Source: Mucilaginibacter yixingensis
GTDB lineage: Bacteria > Bacteroidota > Bacteroidia > Sphingobacteriales > Sphingobacteriaceae
Direction: 5' to 3'
NCBI RefSeq assembly: GCF_041080815.1
Contig: NZ_CP160205.1
Coordinates: forward strand, 2,170,001-2,234,000
DNA: 64,000 nucleotides
Positions 9,489 to 17,897 of the stretch are shown here, in pieces. A program made the translations under genes and the position numbers. How positions within the stretch are numbered: position 1 is the first letter of the stretch; each line of letters starts with the position of its first letter. The notes beneath the pieces were generated by a model, which made no database searches, was not told where the DNA came from, and worked only from the letters and a program-made list of their open reading frames with translations.

Positions 9489-10517
9489 ATGAACATGAAA
9501 AAGAAAATATTGGTTACAGGAGGCATGGGCTATATCGGCTCGCACACGGTGGTGGAGTTGATCAATGCCGGGTATCATCCGGTTATTGTTGATAATCTGT
9601 CTAATTCAGATAAAAAAGTACTCACGCAGATTAAGCAGATTACCGGCATATCGCCTGAGTTTTACGAGATCGATCTGTGCGACAAGGTCGCGCTCAACAT
9701 CTTTATGGAACACCAGCAGGATATAGCAGGTGTAATCCACTTTGCAGCCTTCAAAGCCGTGGGCGAATCGGTAGCGCAGCCTTTGAAGTATTACGATAAC
9801 AATTTCGGCTCGCTCATTAACGTGCTGCGTTGCTTTGAGGAGCGTAAGGTGGCTTTTGTGTTTTCGTCAAGCTGCACGGTTTACGGTCAGCCGGATGTGC
9901 TGCCGGTTACTGAGGAAGCGCCGATTAAAAAAGCAGAATCGCCGTACGGTAATACCAAACAGGTGGCCGAAGAAATATTACAAGACGTAGCCAAAGCGGC
10001 AGATAACTACCAAATTGTTTCTCTGCGCTACTTTAATCCGGTTGGGGCCCATGCTTCGGCGTTGATAGGGGAGTTGCCAAGGGGCATCCCTCAAAACCTG
10101 GTGCCATTTATCACCCAGAGTGCCATTGGTAAACGTGGTCCACTCACCGTGTTCGGTTCAGACTATGATACGGCCGATGGTACCTGTATCCGCGATTTTA
10201 TCCACGTGGTTGATCTGGCCAAGGCACACGTGGCGGCCCTGCAATACCTGGAAAACAATAAAGCAGTAAAATACGATGTGTTCAACGTCGGTACCGGCAA
10301 GGGCTATACCGTGCTGGAAGCCATTAACGCATTCGATAAGGCTAACGGGCAAAGCTTGGCCTACCAATTGGGCGAGCGCAGAGCGGGCGATATAGAAAAA
10401 GTTTGGGGCGAGGTGAGTAAATCTGCCAGTGTATTGAACTGGAAAGCCTCGCTGGAAATTGACGAGATGATGCGATCTGCATGGGCATGGGAACAGCACC
10501 TGCAATCGGCAGAATAA
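9489..10517 (+). CDS. galE: UDP-glucose (UDP-N-acetylglucosamine) 4-epimerase
   Basis: Cytoplasmic extended short-chain dehydrogenase/reductase. It has the NAD-binding GGMGYIGSHTVVELI at the N-terminus, the VIHFAAFKAVGES segment, a catalytic serine region SSSCTVYG, and the YGNTK Tyr-Lys pair near residue 150. The 342-residue length is typical. It begins 6 nt after glmM, so translation is probably coupled; ATG codons at 9489 and 9495 are both possible. In an amino-sugar cassette it would interconvert UDP-GalNAc and UDP-GlcNAc or UDP-Gal and UDP-Glc, as in the Bifidobacterium lacto-N-biose pathway, but no uridylyltransferase gene accompanies it here. Confidence 0.92.
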   Translation: MNMKKKILVTGGMGYIGSHTVVELINAGYHPVIVDNLSNSDKKVLTQIKQITGISPEFYEIDLCDKVALNIFMEHQQDIAGVIHFAAFKAVGESVAQPLKYYDNNFGSLINVLRCFEERKVAFVFSSSCTVYGQPDVLPVTEEAPIKKAESPYGNTKQVAEEILQDVAKAADNYQIVSLRYFNPVGAHASALIGELPRGIPQNLVPFITQSAIGKRGPLTVFGSDYDTADGTCIRDFIHVVDLAKAHVAALQYLENNKAVKYDVFNVGTGKGYTVLEAINAFDKANGQSLAYQLGERRAGDIEKVWGEVSKSASVLNWKASLEIDEMMRSAWAWEQHLQSAE

Positions 10518-10554
10518 AAGACGAGAAAGACACAGACGAAGAAAGATATAGATT

Positions 10555-11712
10555 ATGAAAGCAGCGAATTTAGAGGAGGTTGCGGCCATTGTGGCCAATT
10601 TTGAGATAAACGGAGGTTTTAGCGATGCCGTGCCGTTTGGGTCTGGACATATTAATGATACTTACCGGATAACCAACAGCTATGCCGCCTGTCCAGATTA
10701 TGTGTTGCAGCGTGTTAACCACGAGATATTTAAAAATGTACCGGCGCTGATTGATAACATCAGCTACGTAACAGATCATCTCAGAAACAAGTTCAGCACG
10801 CTGATGGGCAGCGCTAATGTAGGCGACCGCGCCCTGACGCTCATCCCCGCCAAAAGCGGTCAATATTACTATCAGGATGCCAAGGGCCAATACTGGCGAC
10901 TGTACCTGTTCTTACCAGATACCCGTAGCTATGACGTGGTAACAACCACACAACAGGCCCTTGAAGGCGGCAAAGCCCTGGGCCAGTTCCAGAATTACCT
11001 GGCCGATCTGGATGTAAGCAAGCTGAGCGTGGTACTGCCTGACTTTCATAACATCAACTTCAGACTGAAACAATTTGCAGAAGCGATCCAAAACAACGCC
11101 GCTGGCCGTTTGGACGAGGTAGCCGCCGAGGTGGCCTTCGTCCGCGCACGGGAGCATGGCATGGGCGAAATTGAGCGTCTGGGTGATGCAGGCAAATTGC
11201 CGCTGCGCGTAACCCATAACGATACCAAGTTCAACAACATTCTGTTTGATGCCAATGATCGCGCCCAATGCATCATCGATCTGGATACTATTATGCCCGG
11301 CTATATGGCTTTTGATTTTGGCGATGCCGTGCGCACGCTGATCAACACCGCACCCGAGGATGAGCCCGATCTGGACAAGATTCAGCTGAACATCCCGGTG
11401 TTTAAAGCCTTTGCGCAGGGGTTCCTTGGTCAAACGGCATCGTACATGAGCACTACCGAGTTGCGCTCATTAACCCTTGGCATCACACTGCTGCCATTCA
11501 TCATGGGTTTGCGCTTTTTAACCGACTACATTAACGGGGATACTTATTATAAAACGGCGTTCCCTGCACATAACCTGCAACGTGCACGTGCGCAGTTTAA
11601 TTTGGTGGAGAAACTGGAGAAGGCTCATCATCAGTTATACGCCATTGTGATGCACGCGGCCGAAGTGGGCATGAGCCATACACACGCCAAAAGCAATGAG
11701 TTTGAAGGTTGA
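10555..11712 (+). CDS. N-acetylhexosamine 1-kinase-like protein (APH-fold kinase)
   Basis: Cytoplasmic aminoglycoside-phosphotransferase-fold kinase resembling NahK (LnpB). The N-terminal FGSGHINDTYRI and YVLQRVNHEIFKNVPALI segments are typical of this group. The catalytic loop is THNDTKFNNILFD around residue 221, followed by the metal-binding IDLDTIMPGYMAFDFGD. NahK phosphorylates GlcNAc or GalNAc at C1, and the presence of galE and glmM upstream fits a 1-phosphate route. It follows galE after 37 nt and precedes the sulfatase by 22 nt. Homoserine kinase- or choline kinase-like roles are less likely given the context. Confidence 0.83.
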   Translation: MKAANLEEVAAIVANFEINGGFSDAVPFGSGHINDTYRITNSYAACPDYVLQRVNHEIFKNVPALIDNISYVTDHLRNKFSTLMGSANVGDRALTLIPAKSGQYYYQDAKGQYWRLYLFLPDTRSYDVVTTTQQALEGGKALGQFQNYLADLDVSKLSVVLPDFHNINFRLKQFAEAIQNNAAGRLDEVAAEVAFVRAREHGMGEIERLGDAGKLPLRVTHNDTKFNNILFDANDRAQCIIDLDTIMPGYMAFDFGDAVRTLINTAPEDEPDLDKIQLNIPVFKAFAQGFLGQTASYMSTTELRSLTLGITLLPFIMGLRFLTDYINGDTYYKTAFPAHNLQRARAQFNLVEKLEKAHHQLYAIVMHAAEVGMSHTHAKSNEFEG

Positions 11713-11734
11713 TAAACTTTAATTATAACCAATT

Positions 11735-13195
11735 ATGAAGAAGATAACTTTATGGGGTTTAGTGTTATTGGCCGCTGGTGTTGCTGCCTTTACCGTTCCG
11801 CGTCACAAAAAAGTGATTCCGCCTAAACGCCCTAATCTGCTAATTATCCTGGTAGATCAATACCGGGGACAAGCCTTAGGCATTGAGCATAAAGAGCAGG
11901 TGATGACACCTAATCTGGACTCGCTGGCCCGCAACGGTTACCTGGGCGAGCAAATGATTACCAATTACCCGGTGTGCTCGCCATCCAGAGCCATGATGAT
12001 GTCGGGTCTGTATCCGCTGAAAAACAAAGTATGCGGCAACGTAAATTCAAACACCGCGCCTTATGGCGTGGAGCTACCGGCAGATACCCGCTGCTGGTCT
12101 GACGTGCTGAAGGATAATGGCTATTATAACGGCTACATTGGCAAATGGCACCTGGACTCGCCGCATGAGCCCTATATCCCTACAAGTAATAACACCCAAG
12201 CACTGGCCTGGAATGAGTGGACATCGCCAGACCGCCGTCACGGTTTTGATTACTGGTATGCTTATGGCACTTATGATATGCACATGCACCCCATGTATTG
12301 GGATACTAAGGCCGGTCGTGATGGTTTCCATTATGTAGATGAATGGGGCCCGCAGCATGAGGCCGATAAAGCCATTGAATTTTTGGGCGATGTGAAAAAG
12401 AAGAACACGCCTTTCTCGCTGGTGGTATCGATGAATCCGCCGCACTCGCCTTATACCGAAGTGCCGCAGCGCTATGTTGACCTTTATAAAAATGTTCCGC
12501 TGGCAGATTTGCTGAAAGATCCAAACATCCCTGCGGAGAACACCCCGATGGGACAGGAATACAGAAAAAGCGTTAAGTATTATTATGCCTGTATTGCCGG
12601 CGTTGATGACCAGGTGGGGCGCATTGTACATTATCTAAAGGAGCAAAAACTGGACGATAATACCCTGGTGATGTTCATTGCCGACCATGGCAACTGCCTG
12701 GGCAAGCATGACGAGATCAGCAAAAACAATATCTACGAAGAGTCGCTGCGCATTCCGCTCATCTTTTACTGGAAAGGGCATATCCGTACCCAGCGCGATA
12801 CTTCATTGTTAATGAGCATGGCCGACGTTTATCCAACGCTGCTTGACCTGCTGGGCCTCAAATCAAAAACACCGGCCGGATTGGAAGGCCACAGTTTTGC
12901 CGCTAACGTGCTGAAAGGCCAGGGCATGCAAAGCCAGTATCAATATTTCCTGGGCGCTGTTAACCCGCCAAACATGAAATCGGGTTTCCGTGGCATTCGC
13001 ACTAAGCAGTACAAATTGGCTTACGTTAATCAAAAAGGCAAGGTGGAAGGTTTCCTTTTTGATCTGCAGAAAGATCCTTTCGAACTCAATAATCTTTATA
13101 ACGACGAGGATGCTACCGTGCAAAAGCTGAAACCGGTTTTGGTGAGCTGGTTAAACAAAACCAATGACCCGTTTAGCATCAAAATACAGCACTAA
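11735..13195 (+). CDS. Family S1 arylsulfatase (formylglycine-dependent)
   Basis: Predicted periplasmic sulfate ester hydrolase with an N-terminal hydrophobic signal (residues 1-20). The maturation motif is CSPSR at residues 81-85, in which C81 would become formylglycine. Metal and active-site features include LLIILVDQYRG (D41), the YIGKWHLDSP segment and MFIADHGNCLGKHDE. The 486-residue length is normal. It needs a sulfatase-maturing enzyme that is not in this window. Lying between the kinase and a PL8 lyase, it probably desulfates oligosaccharides, for instance sulfated hexosamine, before import. Substrate regiospecificity cannot be read from these motifs. Confidence 0.9.
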   Translation: MKKITLWGLVLLAAGVAAFTVPRHKKVIPPKRPNLLIILVDQYRGQALGIEHKEQVMTPNLDSLARNGYLGEQMITNYPVCSPSRAMMMSGLYPLKNKVCGNVNSNTAPYGVELPADTRCWSDVLKDNGYYNGYIGKWHLDSPHEPYIPTSNNTQALAWNEWTSPDRRHGFDYWYAYGTYDMHMHPMYWDTKAGRDGFHYVDEWGPQHEADKAIEFLGDVKKKNTPFSLVVSMNPPHSPYTEVPQRYVDLYKNVPLADLLKDPNIPAENTPMGQEYRKSVKYYYACIAGVDDQVGRIVHYLKEQKLDDNTLVMFIADHGNCLGKHDEISKNNIYEESLRIPLIFYWKGHIRTQRDTSLLMSMADVYPTLLDLLGLKSKTPAGLEGHSFAANVLKGQGMQSQYQYFLGAVNPPNMKSGFRGIRTKQYKLAYVNQKGKVEGFLFDLQKDPFELNNLYNDEDATVQKLKPVLVSWLNKTNDPFSIKIQH

Positions 13196-13230
13196 TAGTA
13201 TCGGGTAAGATACCCAAAAACAACAGGACG

Positions 13231-13905
13231 ATGAACAATCCCAATAATCTCATTATTCCATTTATATCCTATCCCCAGGGGGGTGATATGCTTACCGTAG
13301 TTGGTGCCCGGTTAGATAGATTTGGCAAGCACGCTATCTCGCACGCGCTGTGGCTGGATGTGCCGCACAAACCAACGGCCCGCTTTGCTATGGCGCATGG
13401 GCGCGATATGATTTTTCTAAAATACTACGTCAGCGAGCAGCACATTGCGGCCGTTTATCGGAATACCAATGACCCTGTTTATAAAGACACTTGTGTAGAA
13501 CTTTTTATTGGTTTTGAGAACGATCTGAACTATTATAACCTGGAGTTTAACTGCGCCGGTACCGTGCTGGGCGAGTACGGCTGCGGCAAGGCCGACCGGA
13601 AGCTGCTTGATCGTAATTTGTTGGGGCTGATCCGCACGGAGGCAGCGGTGAGGTTTAATCAGACTAATCAATTATTTGAGTGGGAATTGACCATTGCTAT
13701 TCCAACCGCGGTGTTTGAGTTTCATCAGTTTGATGATTTTGCGGGGAAGGCCTGTCGCCTCAACTTCTTTAAATGCGGCGATGACCTGCCCGAGCCGCAT
13801 TACCTGGCCTGGAACCCTATTCATACGGTAGCGCCAGACTTCCATCGACCTGAGTTTTTCGGGGCTGGCTTGTTTGAACGTTTTGAAATGCTGGTTGAAT
13901 TATAA
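13231..13905 (+). CDS. CBM9-like carbohydrate-binding protein without signal peptide
   Basis: A 224-residue protein resembling the Bacteroidota carbohydrate-binding family 9-like fold: a single beta-sandwich with segments FLKYYVSEQHIAAVYRNTND, DTCVELFIGFEN and the C-terminal HYLAWNPIHTVAPDFHRPEF. Homologues often carry export signals or are fused to hydrolases, but here residues 1-30 contain no hydrophobic signal, so the protein appears cytoplasmic unless the start is wrong. It sits between the sulfatase and the PL8 lyase, with 35- and 21-nt gaps, so it is likely co-transcribed with them. Its ligand and role are unknown. Confidence 0.7.
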   Translation: MNNPNNLIIPFISYPQGGDMLTVVGARLDRFGKHAISHALWLDVPHKPTARFAMAHGRDMIFLKYYVSEQHIAAVYRNTNDPVYKDTCVELFIGFENDLNYYNLEFNCAGTVLGEYGCGKADRKLLDRNLLGLIRTEAAVRFNQTNQLFEWELTIAIPTAVFEFHQFDDFAGKACRLNFFKCGDDLPEPHYLAWNPIHTVAPDFHRPEFFGAGLFERFEMLVEL

Positions 13906-13926
13906 GAAACCTAAAGAGAAGAATCG

Positions 13927-16143
13927 ATGCCAAACCAAACTATAACATACCAAAAAAATCAGCTGCAATCAGGCTGCTTGTATCGCGCCAGCAAAAGCTT
14001 TTTGTTGTTGATCTGCCTGTTTGCTTGTGCAACGGGTGCCCATGCACAGGAGCAATTTATAGACAGCATTAAAGCCCGCATTTACCGCGACCTGCAGAGC
14101 GAAGATCGTTCTGAAAAGCTGGATGAAGCGGTAACCAGCACACGCAAACTGCTAACCAATAGTGATAGCTGTTGGTCTGATATGCATTATGAAGCTGCAG
14201 ATCCGGCGCATCTGGAGCGTGTGTTGTCATACACCAAGGCCTATACCAATAAACAGAGCCGTTATTATCATAACGATTGGGTTTACAATTGCATTGTTAA
14301 AACTCTCTCATACTGGTATAAAACCAAGCGCGTGCACTGGAACTGGTATAGCAATGTGATAGGCGCACCCATCAATACCGGCCAAACCTTGATACTGATG
14401 GATGGTGAGCAGAAGGACCTGCCGCCGGCCCTGAAAAAACGCCTGCTGGCTGCGATGGATTTTGATGGAGCGGCCGACCCGCGTTGCAAGGGCGGTGCTA
14501 ACCAAACCGACGTTGCCCTGCATTATCTGTATCGCGGCGTGCTTACCAGAAATACTTCGGTAATAGATACCGCTGCGAAGAACAGTGTAGGGCGGATTGC
14601 TTATTACAATAACGAAGACGGCATACAAAACGATAACAGCTTTTTTGCCCACGGCCCGCAGGAGGCTATTGCCAGCTACGGCGCTGTTTATGTTTATGAC
14701 CAATATAATATTGCCTGGTATTTGCATAATACACCTTATGCTTTGAAGGGGAAGGGGCTGGCTATTTTGTCCAGCTATTATTTGAATACTTATTTAAGGT
14801 CGATCAGGAACGGATACTTGGATTTTGATGTATTGGGCCGCGGTGTTAGTCGCACGGGGTCTTTACATGCCGGGCACCAGACGCTTTTGGATGAGAAAAT
14901 ACCGCAAACAGATCCGGCGAATAATGATCAATGGAAAAAGGCTAAAACACTGCTGGATAACCGTGCTGCAAAAAATGAGCTGCTCATGCTAAGGCACGCG
15001 CACTACTGGAAAGCAGACTATGTGCAGCATACCGGTCCGCTTTATAGTTTTAATGTGCGGATGTCATCCGTGCGCACATTGCGGACCGAGGCTGGTAATA
15101 AAGAAAATCTGTTAGGCGGTTTTCTGCCCGATGGCTCAACCAACGTACAGCGCCGGGGTGATGAATATTTTAACATTATGCCCGTTTGGGAGTGGGACAA
15201 GATTCCCGGTACCACCGCACCCGACTGCCCGGGCGATTCTGTGGCCCGCATTCCTAAAGAGTGGGGCATCCCGGGTACCAGTAGCTTTGTTGGCGGTGTG
15301 AGCGATGGCAAATACGGCGCTACCGCTTATGATATGCAATACCATCATGTGAGTGCTAAAAAAGCCTGGTTCTTTTTTGACAGGGAAGTGGTTTGCCTGG
15401 GAGCAGGTATTAAAACCGCCGGAAAAGACGGGCTGATTACCACTATTAATCAATGCTGGTTGAATGGCGCGGTGACTGTTGGTACACCAAAACAAATTAT
15501 AACCATTAAAAACGGCGAAGAGCGATCTGTAGACCAGGCAAAATGGATCTTGCACGATAGTATTGGTTATTTCCTGCCCGTAGCCCAGCACCTGCAGGTA
15601 AGTACCGCTACACAAACATGCTCATGGTCGCGCATAAGGACGGGCAGTGCGGATAAACCAGTGAGCGGATCTGTTTTTAAAGCATGGCTGGAACATAAAC
15701 AGGCTAATGATAGCTATGCGTACATCGTAGTGCCGGGACTGGCTGATGTAAAGGCCATGCAAGCCTATGACCGGCATCAAATTGAAATTTTAGCCAATAC
15801 CGAAGCTGCGCAAGCCGTAATGCACCGCGGGTTGGATGTGCTGCAAGTGGTTTTACATAAAGTCGGAAGCGTTCAACTGGGCGATGTGACTGTAAAGGCA
15901 GATCAGCCTTGTATTATCATGTTGAGTGGTGTGCATAGCGGCAATGCAAAAGTATACGTAGCCGATCCGCAGCAAACGGCACAGAAAATAACAGTTGACC
16001 TGTCTTTGCCCGGACGCAAAACCATCAAACCATTTACAGCAACCATGCCTGCCGGAGTTTTTGCCGGTTCAACGGCAGGGTATGAGCTTGATCATAACGG
16101 CATGCATCAGTTGACGGATAACAGAAACGGAATCATTGAATAA
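13927..16143 (+). CDS. Polysaccharide lyase family 8 (chondroitin AC lyase/hyaluronate lyase-like)
   Basis: Secreted lyase that cleaves uronic-acid-containing polysaccharide by beta-elimination, leaving 4,5-unsaturated uronyl ends. A hydrophobic signal ends at AHAQ (residue 40). An alpha/alpha toroid is followed by a large beta-sandwich. Candidate catalytic residues N192 (ANQTD), H242 (FFAHGPQ), Y251, R305 (GRGVSR) and E388 (RTEAGNKEN) show the same spacings as N175, H225, Y234, R288 and E371 recalled for Pedobacter heparinus chondroitinase AC. The 738 residues fit the family. The GH105, sulfatase and amino-sugar genes of the cassette suit a glycosaminoglycan-like target; xanthan- or alginate-like PL8 activities remain possible. 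Confidence 0.88.
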   Translation: MPNQTITYQKNQLQSGCLYRASKSFLLLICLFACATGAHAQEQFIDSIKARIYRDLQSEDRSEKLDEAVTSTRKLLTNSDSCWSDMHYEAADPAHLERVLSYTKAYTNKQSRYYHNDWVYNCIVKTLSYWYKTKRVHWNWYSNVIGAPINTGQTLILMDGEQKDLPPALKKRLLAAMDFDGAADPRCKGGANQTDVALHYLYRGVLTRNTSVIDTAAKNSVGRIAYYNNEDGIQNDNSFFAHGPQEAIASYGAVYVYDQYNIAWYLHNTPYALKGKGLAILSSYYLNTYLRSIRNGYLDFDVLGRGVSRTGSLHAGHQTLLDEKIPQTDPANNDQWKKAKTLLDNRAAKNELLMLRHAHYWKADYVQHTGPLYSFNVRMSSVRTLRTEAGNKENLLGGFLPDGSTNVQRRGDEYFNIMPVWEWDKIPGTTAPDCPGDSVARIPKEWGIPGTSSFVGGVSDGKYGATAYDMQYHHVSAKKAWFFFDREVVCLGAGIKTAGKDGLITTINQCWLNGAVTVGTPKQIITIKNGEERSVDQAKWILHDSIGYFLPVAQHLQVSTATQTCSWSRIRTGSADKPVSGSVFKAWLEHKQANDSYAYIVVPGLADVKAMQAYDRHQIEILANTEAAQAVMHRGLDVLQVVLHKVGSVQLGDVTVKADQPCIIMLSGVHSGNAKVYVADPQQTAQKITVDLSLPGRKTIKPFTATMPAGVFAGSTAGYELDHNGMHQLTDNRNGIIE

Positions 16144-16184
16144 AAATTGACATTAACACATAGCCAAATTATAAACCATAACCC

Positions 16185-17738
16185 ATGAAAAAAATAACCT
16201 CGGTTTTACTAAGCTCCGCGCTGGTTGCTGCTTGCTGGCCTACCGGCGTATTTGCCCAACAAAAAACTACCAAAAGCGAAGATGATGCCGTAAAAATGGA
16301 ACATGCGCAGATAGGCATTGTTGATGATGCCACGTCGGGCTATAAGCACACTACCAATCCTGATGCGCAATGGTTTTCGCAGGTGGGTTTCGGCATGTTT
16401 ATCCATTGGAGCATTGCTTCGGTAAAAGCGTTGGATCTGTCGTGGCCCATGATGGCGGGCACACAGATCGGCTGGTCCTCCAAGAAACCTACGCAAGATT
16501 CTGTTGACAGATATGTTGCCGCAGGTAACTTTTTTGCTGGCCACCATTGTGAAACCGATGGCTCTTGCATCACGCCCAACCAATATTGGGCCATGGCCAA
16601 AGATTTTAACCCGCAATCATTCGATCCGGATACCTGGGTAAGGCTTGCCAAAGAGGCAGGCATGAAATATGTGGTGTTTACCACCCGCCACCACGATGGC
16701 TTTGCCATGTGGCCCAGCAACTACGGCGATTTTAGCACCAAAAACTACCTGAGCGGTAAAGATTTTGTAAAAGACTACGTAAAAGCCTGCCGTAAATACG
16801 GACTGAAGGTGGGGCTGTATTATTCCGGACCAGATTGGCACTTTAACCGCGATTTTCAGAGCTTTATGTACTATGGCGTGGGGCGCGATTACAAAAATGT
16901 CCCCAGCCTGGATGCCGATCTGCACGCCCGTACCGGCGTAAAAACCGAGGCCAAGAAACAACAGCATTATGAGGAAGTTGCCGCCTACATCAAGGGGCAG
17001 GTAGAAGAGCTGCTGACCAACTACGGCAAGATAGATATGATCTGGTTTGATGGCGCGCCCGATATCCCGAAAGGAAACATCGCCTGGCAGCATTGCATCA
17101 CTATGGATCAGATCCACAAGCTGCAGCCGGGCATAGTGGTTAGTCCGCGTTTCTTTGGCTATGGCGATTACAAAACGCTGGAGGGAGACAAATCTCTACC
17201 CAAAACACAACAAGGTGACTGGGCCGAACTGTGCGCCACCATTGCCGAACCAGGCTGGGGATATACCAAAGCGCCTTTAAAATCAACCGCATACGCGTTG
17301 AACATGCTGGCCACTTGCCGCGCCAATAACGCCAATCTGCTGCTCAACTTCGGCCCGACGAAAGAAGGCGTGTTTACTGATGAGATGATCAGTCGCCTGC
17401 ATGATATGGCCGCCTGGATGAAAGTTAACGGCGTAGCCATCAGCAATACCCAACCACTGGGTCAGGCAGAGCAGGCATCAACACTGGCAACGGTATCGGG
17501 CAAGCATCGCTATCTGTTTGTTATGCCCGATGTAAGCAATAAGCTGAAAGCGCCGGTATTGCCTCAGCCCGCAACAACCATCACCCTGAAAACTCCCGGT
17601 GCGGTTAAACACGTGAGCATGTTAGGCAATAACAAAAAGATTGATTACACCGCCAACAATGGCCAGATTGTGATCCAGGTGCCGGCCGCCATGCGGTCTG
17701 CCAATGGTAATGTGGTTGATGTTGAGTTGAAAGATTAG
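16185..17738 (+). CDS. GH29 alpha-L-fucosidase
   Basis: Secreted retaining alpha-L-fucosidase. The N-terminus has a signal peptide that could be cut after VFA (residue 24); an LVAAC lipobox-like stretch at 13-17 also allows a lipoprotein. The barrel shows MFIHWSIASV (71-80), VVFTTRHHDGFAMWPS (163-178), LYYSGPDWHF (211-220) and the nucleophile segment MIWFDGAPD (D289). A Cys-containing insertion around residues 110-130 separates the HWS motif from PNQYW. A small beta domain ends the 517 residues. It follows the PL8 gene by 41 nt. Its presence suggests fucose side groups on the target of this cassette. Confidence 0.92.
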   Translation: MKKITSVLLSSALVAACWPTGVFAQQKTTKSEDDAVKMEHAQIGIVDDATSGYKHTTNPDAQWFSQVGFGMFIHWSIASVKALDLSWPMMAGTQIGWSSKKPTQDSVDRYVAAGNFFAGHHCETDGSCITPNQYWAMAKDFNPQSFDPDTWVRLAKEAGMKYVVFTTRHHDGFAMWPSNYGDFSTKNYLSGKDFVKDYVKACRKYGLKVGLYYSGPDWHFNRDFQSFMYYGVGRDYKNVPSLDADLHARTGVKTEAKKQQHYEEVAAYIKGQVEELLTNYGKIDMIWFDGAPDIPKGNIAWQHCITMDQIHKLQPGIVVSPRFFGYGDYKTLEGDKSLPKTQQGDWAELCATIAEPGWGYTKAPLKSTAYALNMLATCRANNANLLLNFGPTKEGVFTDEMISRLHDMAAWMKVNGVAISNTQPLGQAEQASTLATVSGKHRYLFVMPDVSNKLKAPVLPQPATTITLKTPGAVKHVSMLGNNKKIDYTANNGQIVIQVPAAMRSANGNVVDVELKD

Positions 17739-17897
17739 CTTACTGAAACCGTTTTACCTTAAATTTAGCAACATTAGGGCAGACGAAGCCTATGGCGATC
17801 ATGAGCGTTATTAAACATTTTAACTGATGCAGGTATTGCTTAAGTTTAATATGGCTATCAAGATTAAAAGCCATTTCTTAAACCAACAAAATGTTCT

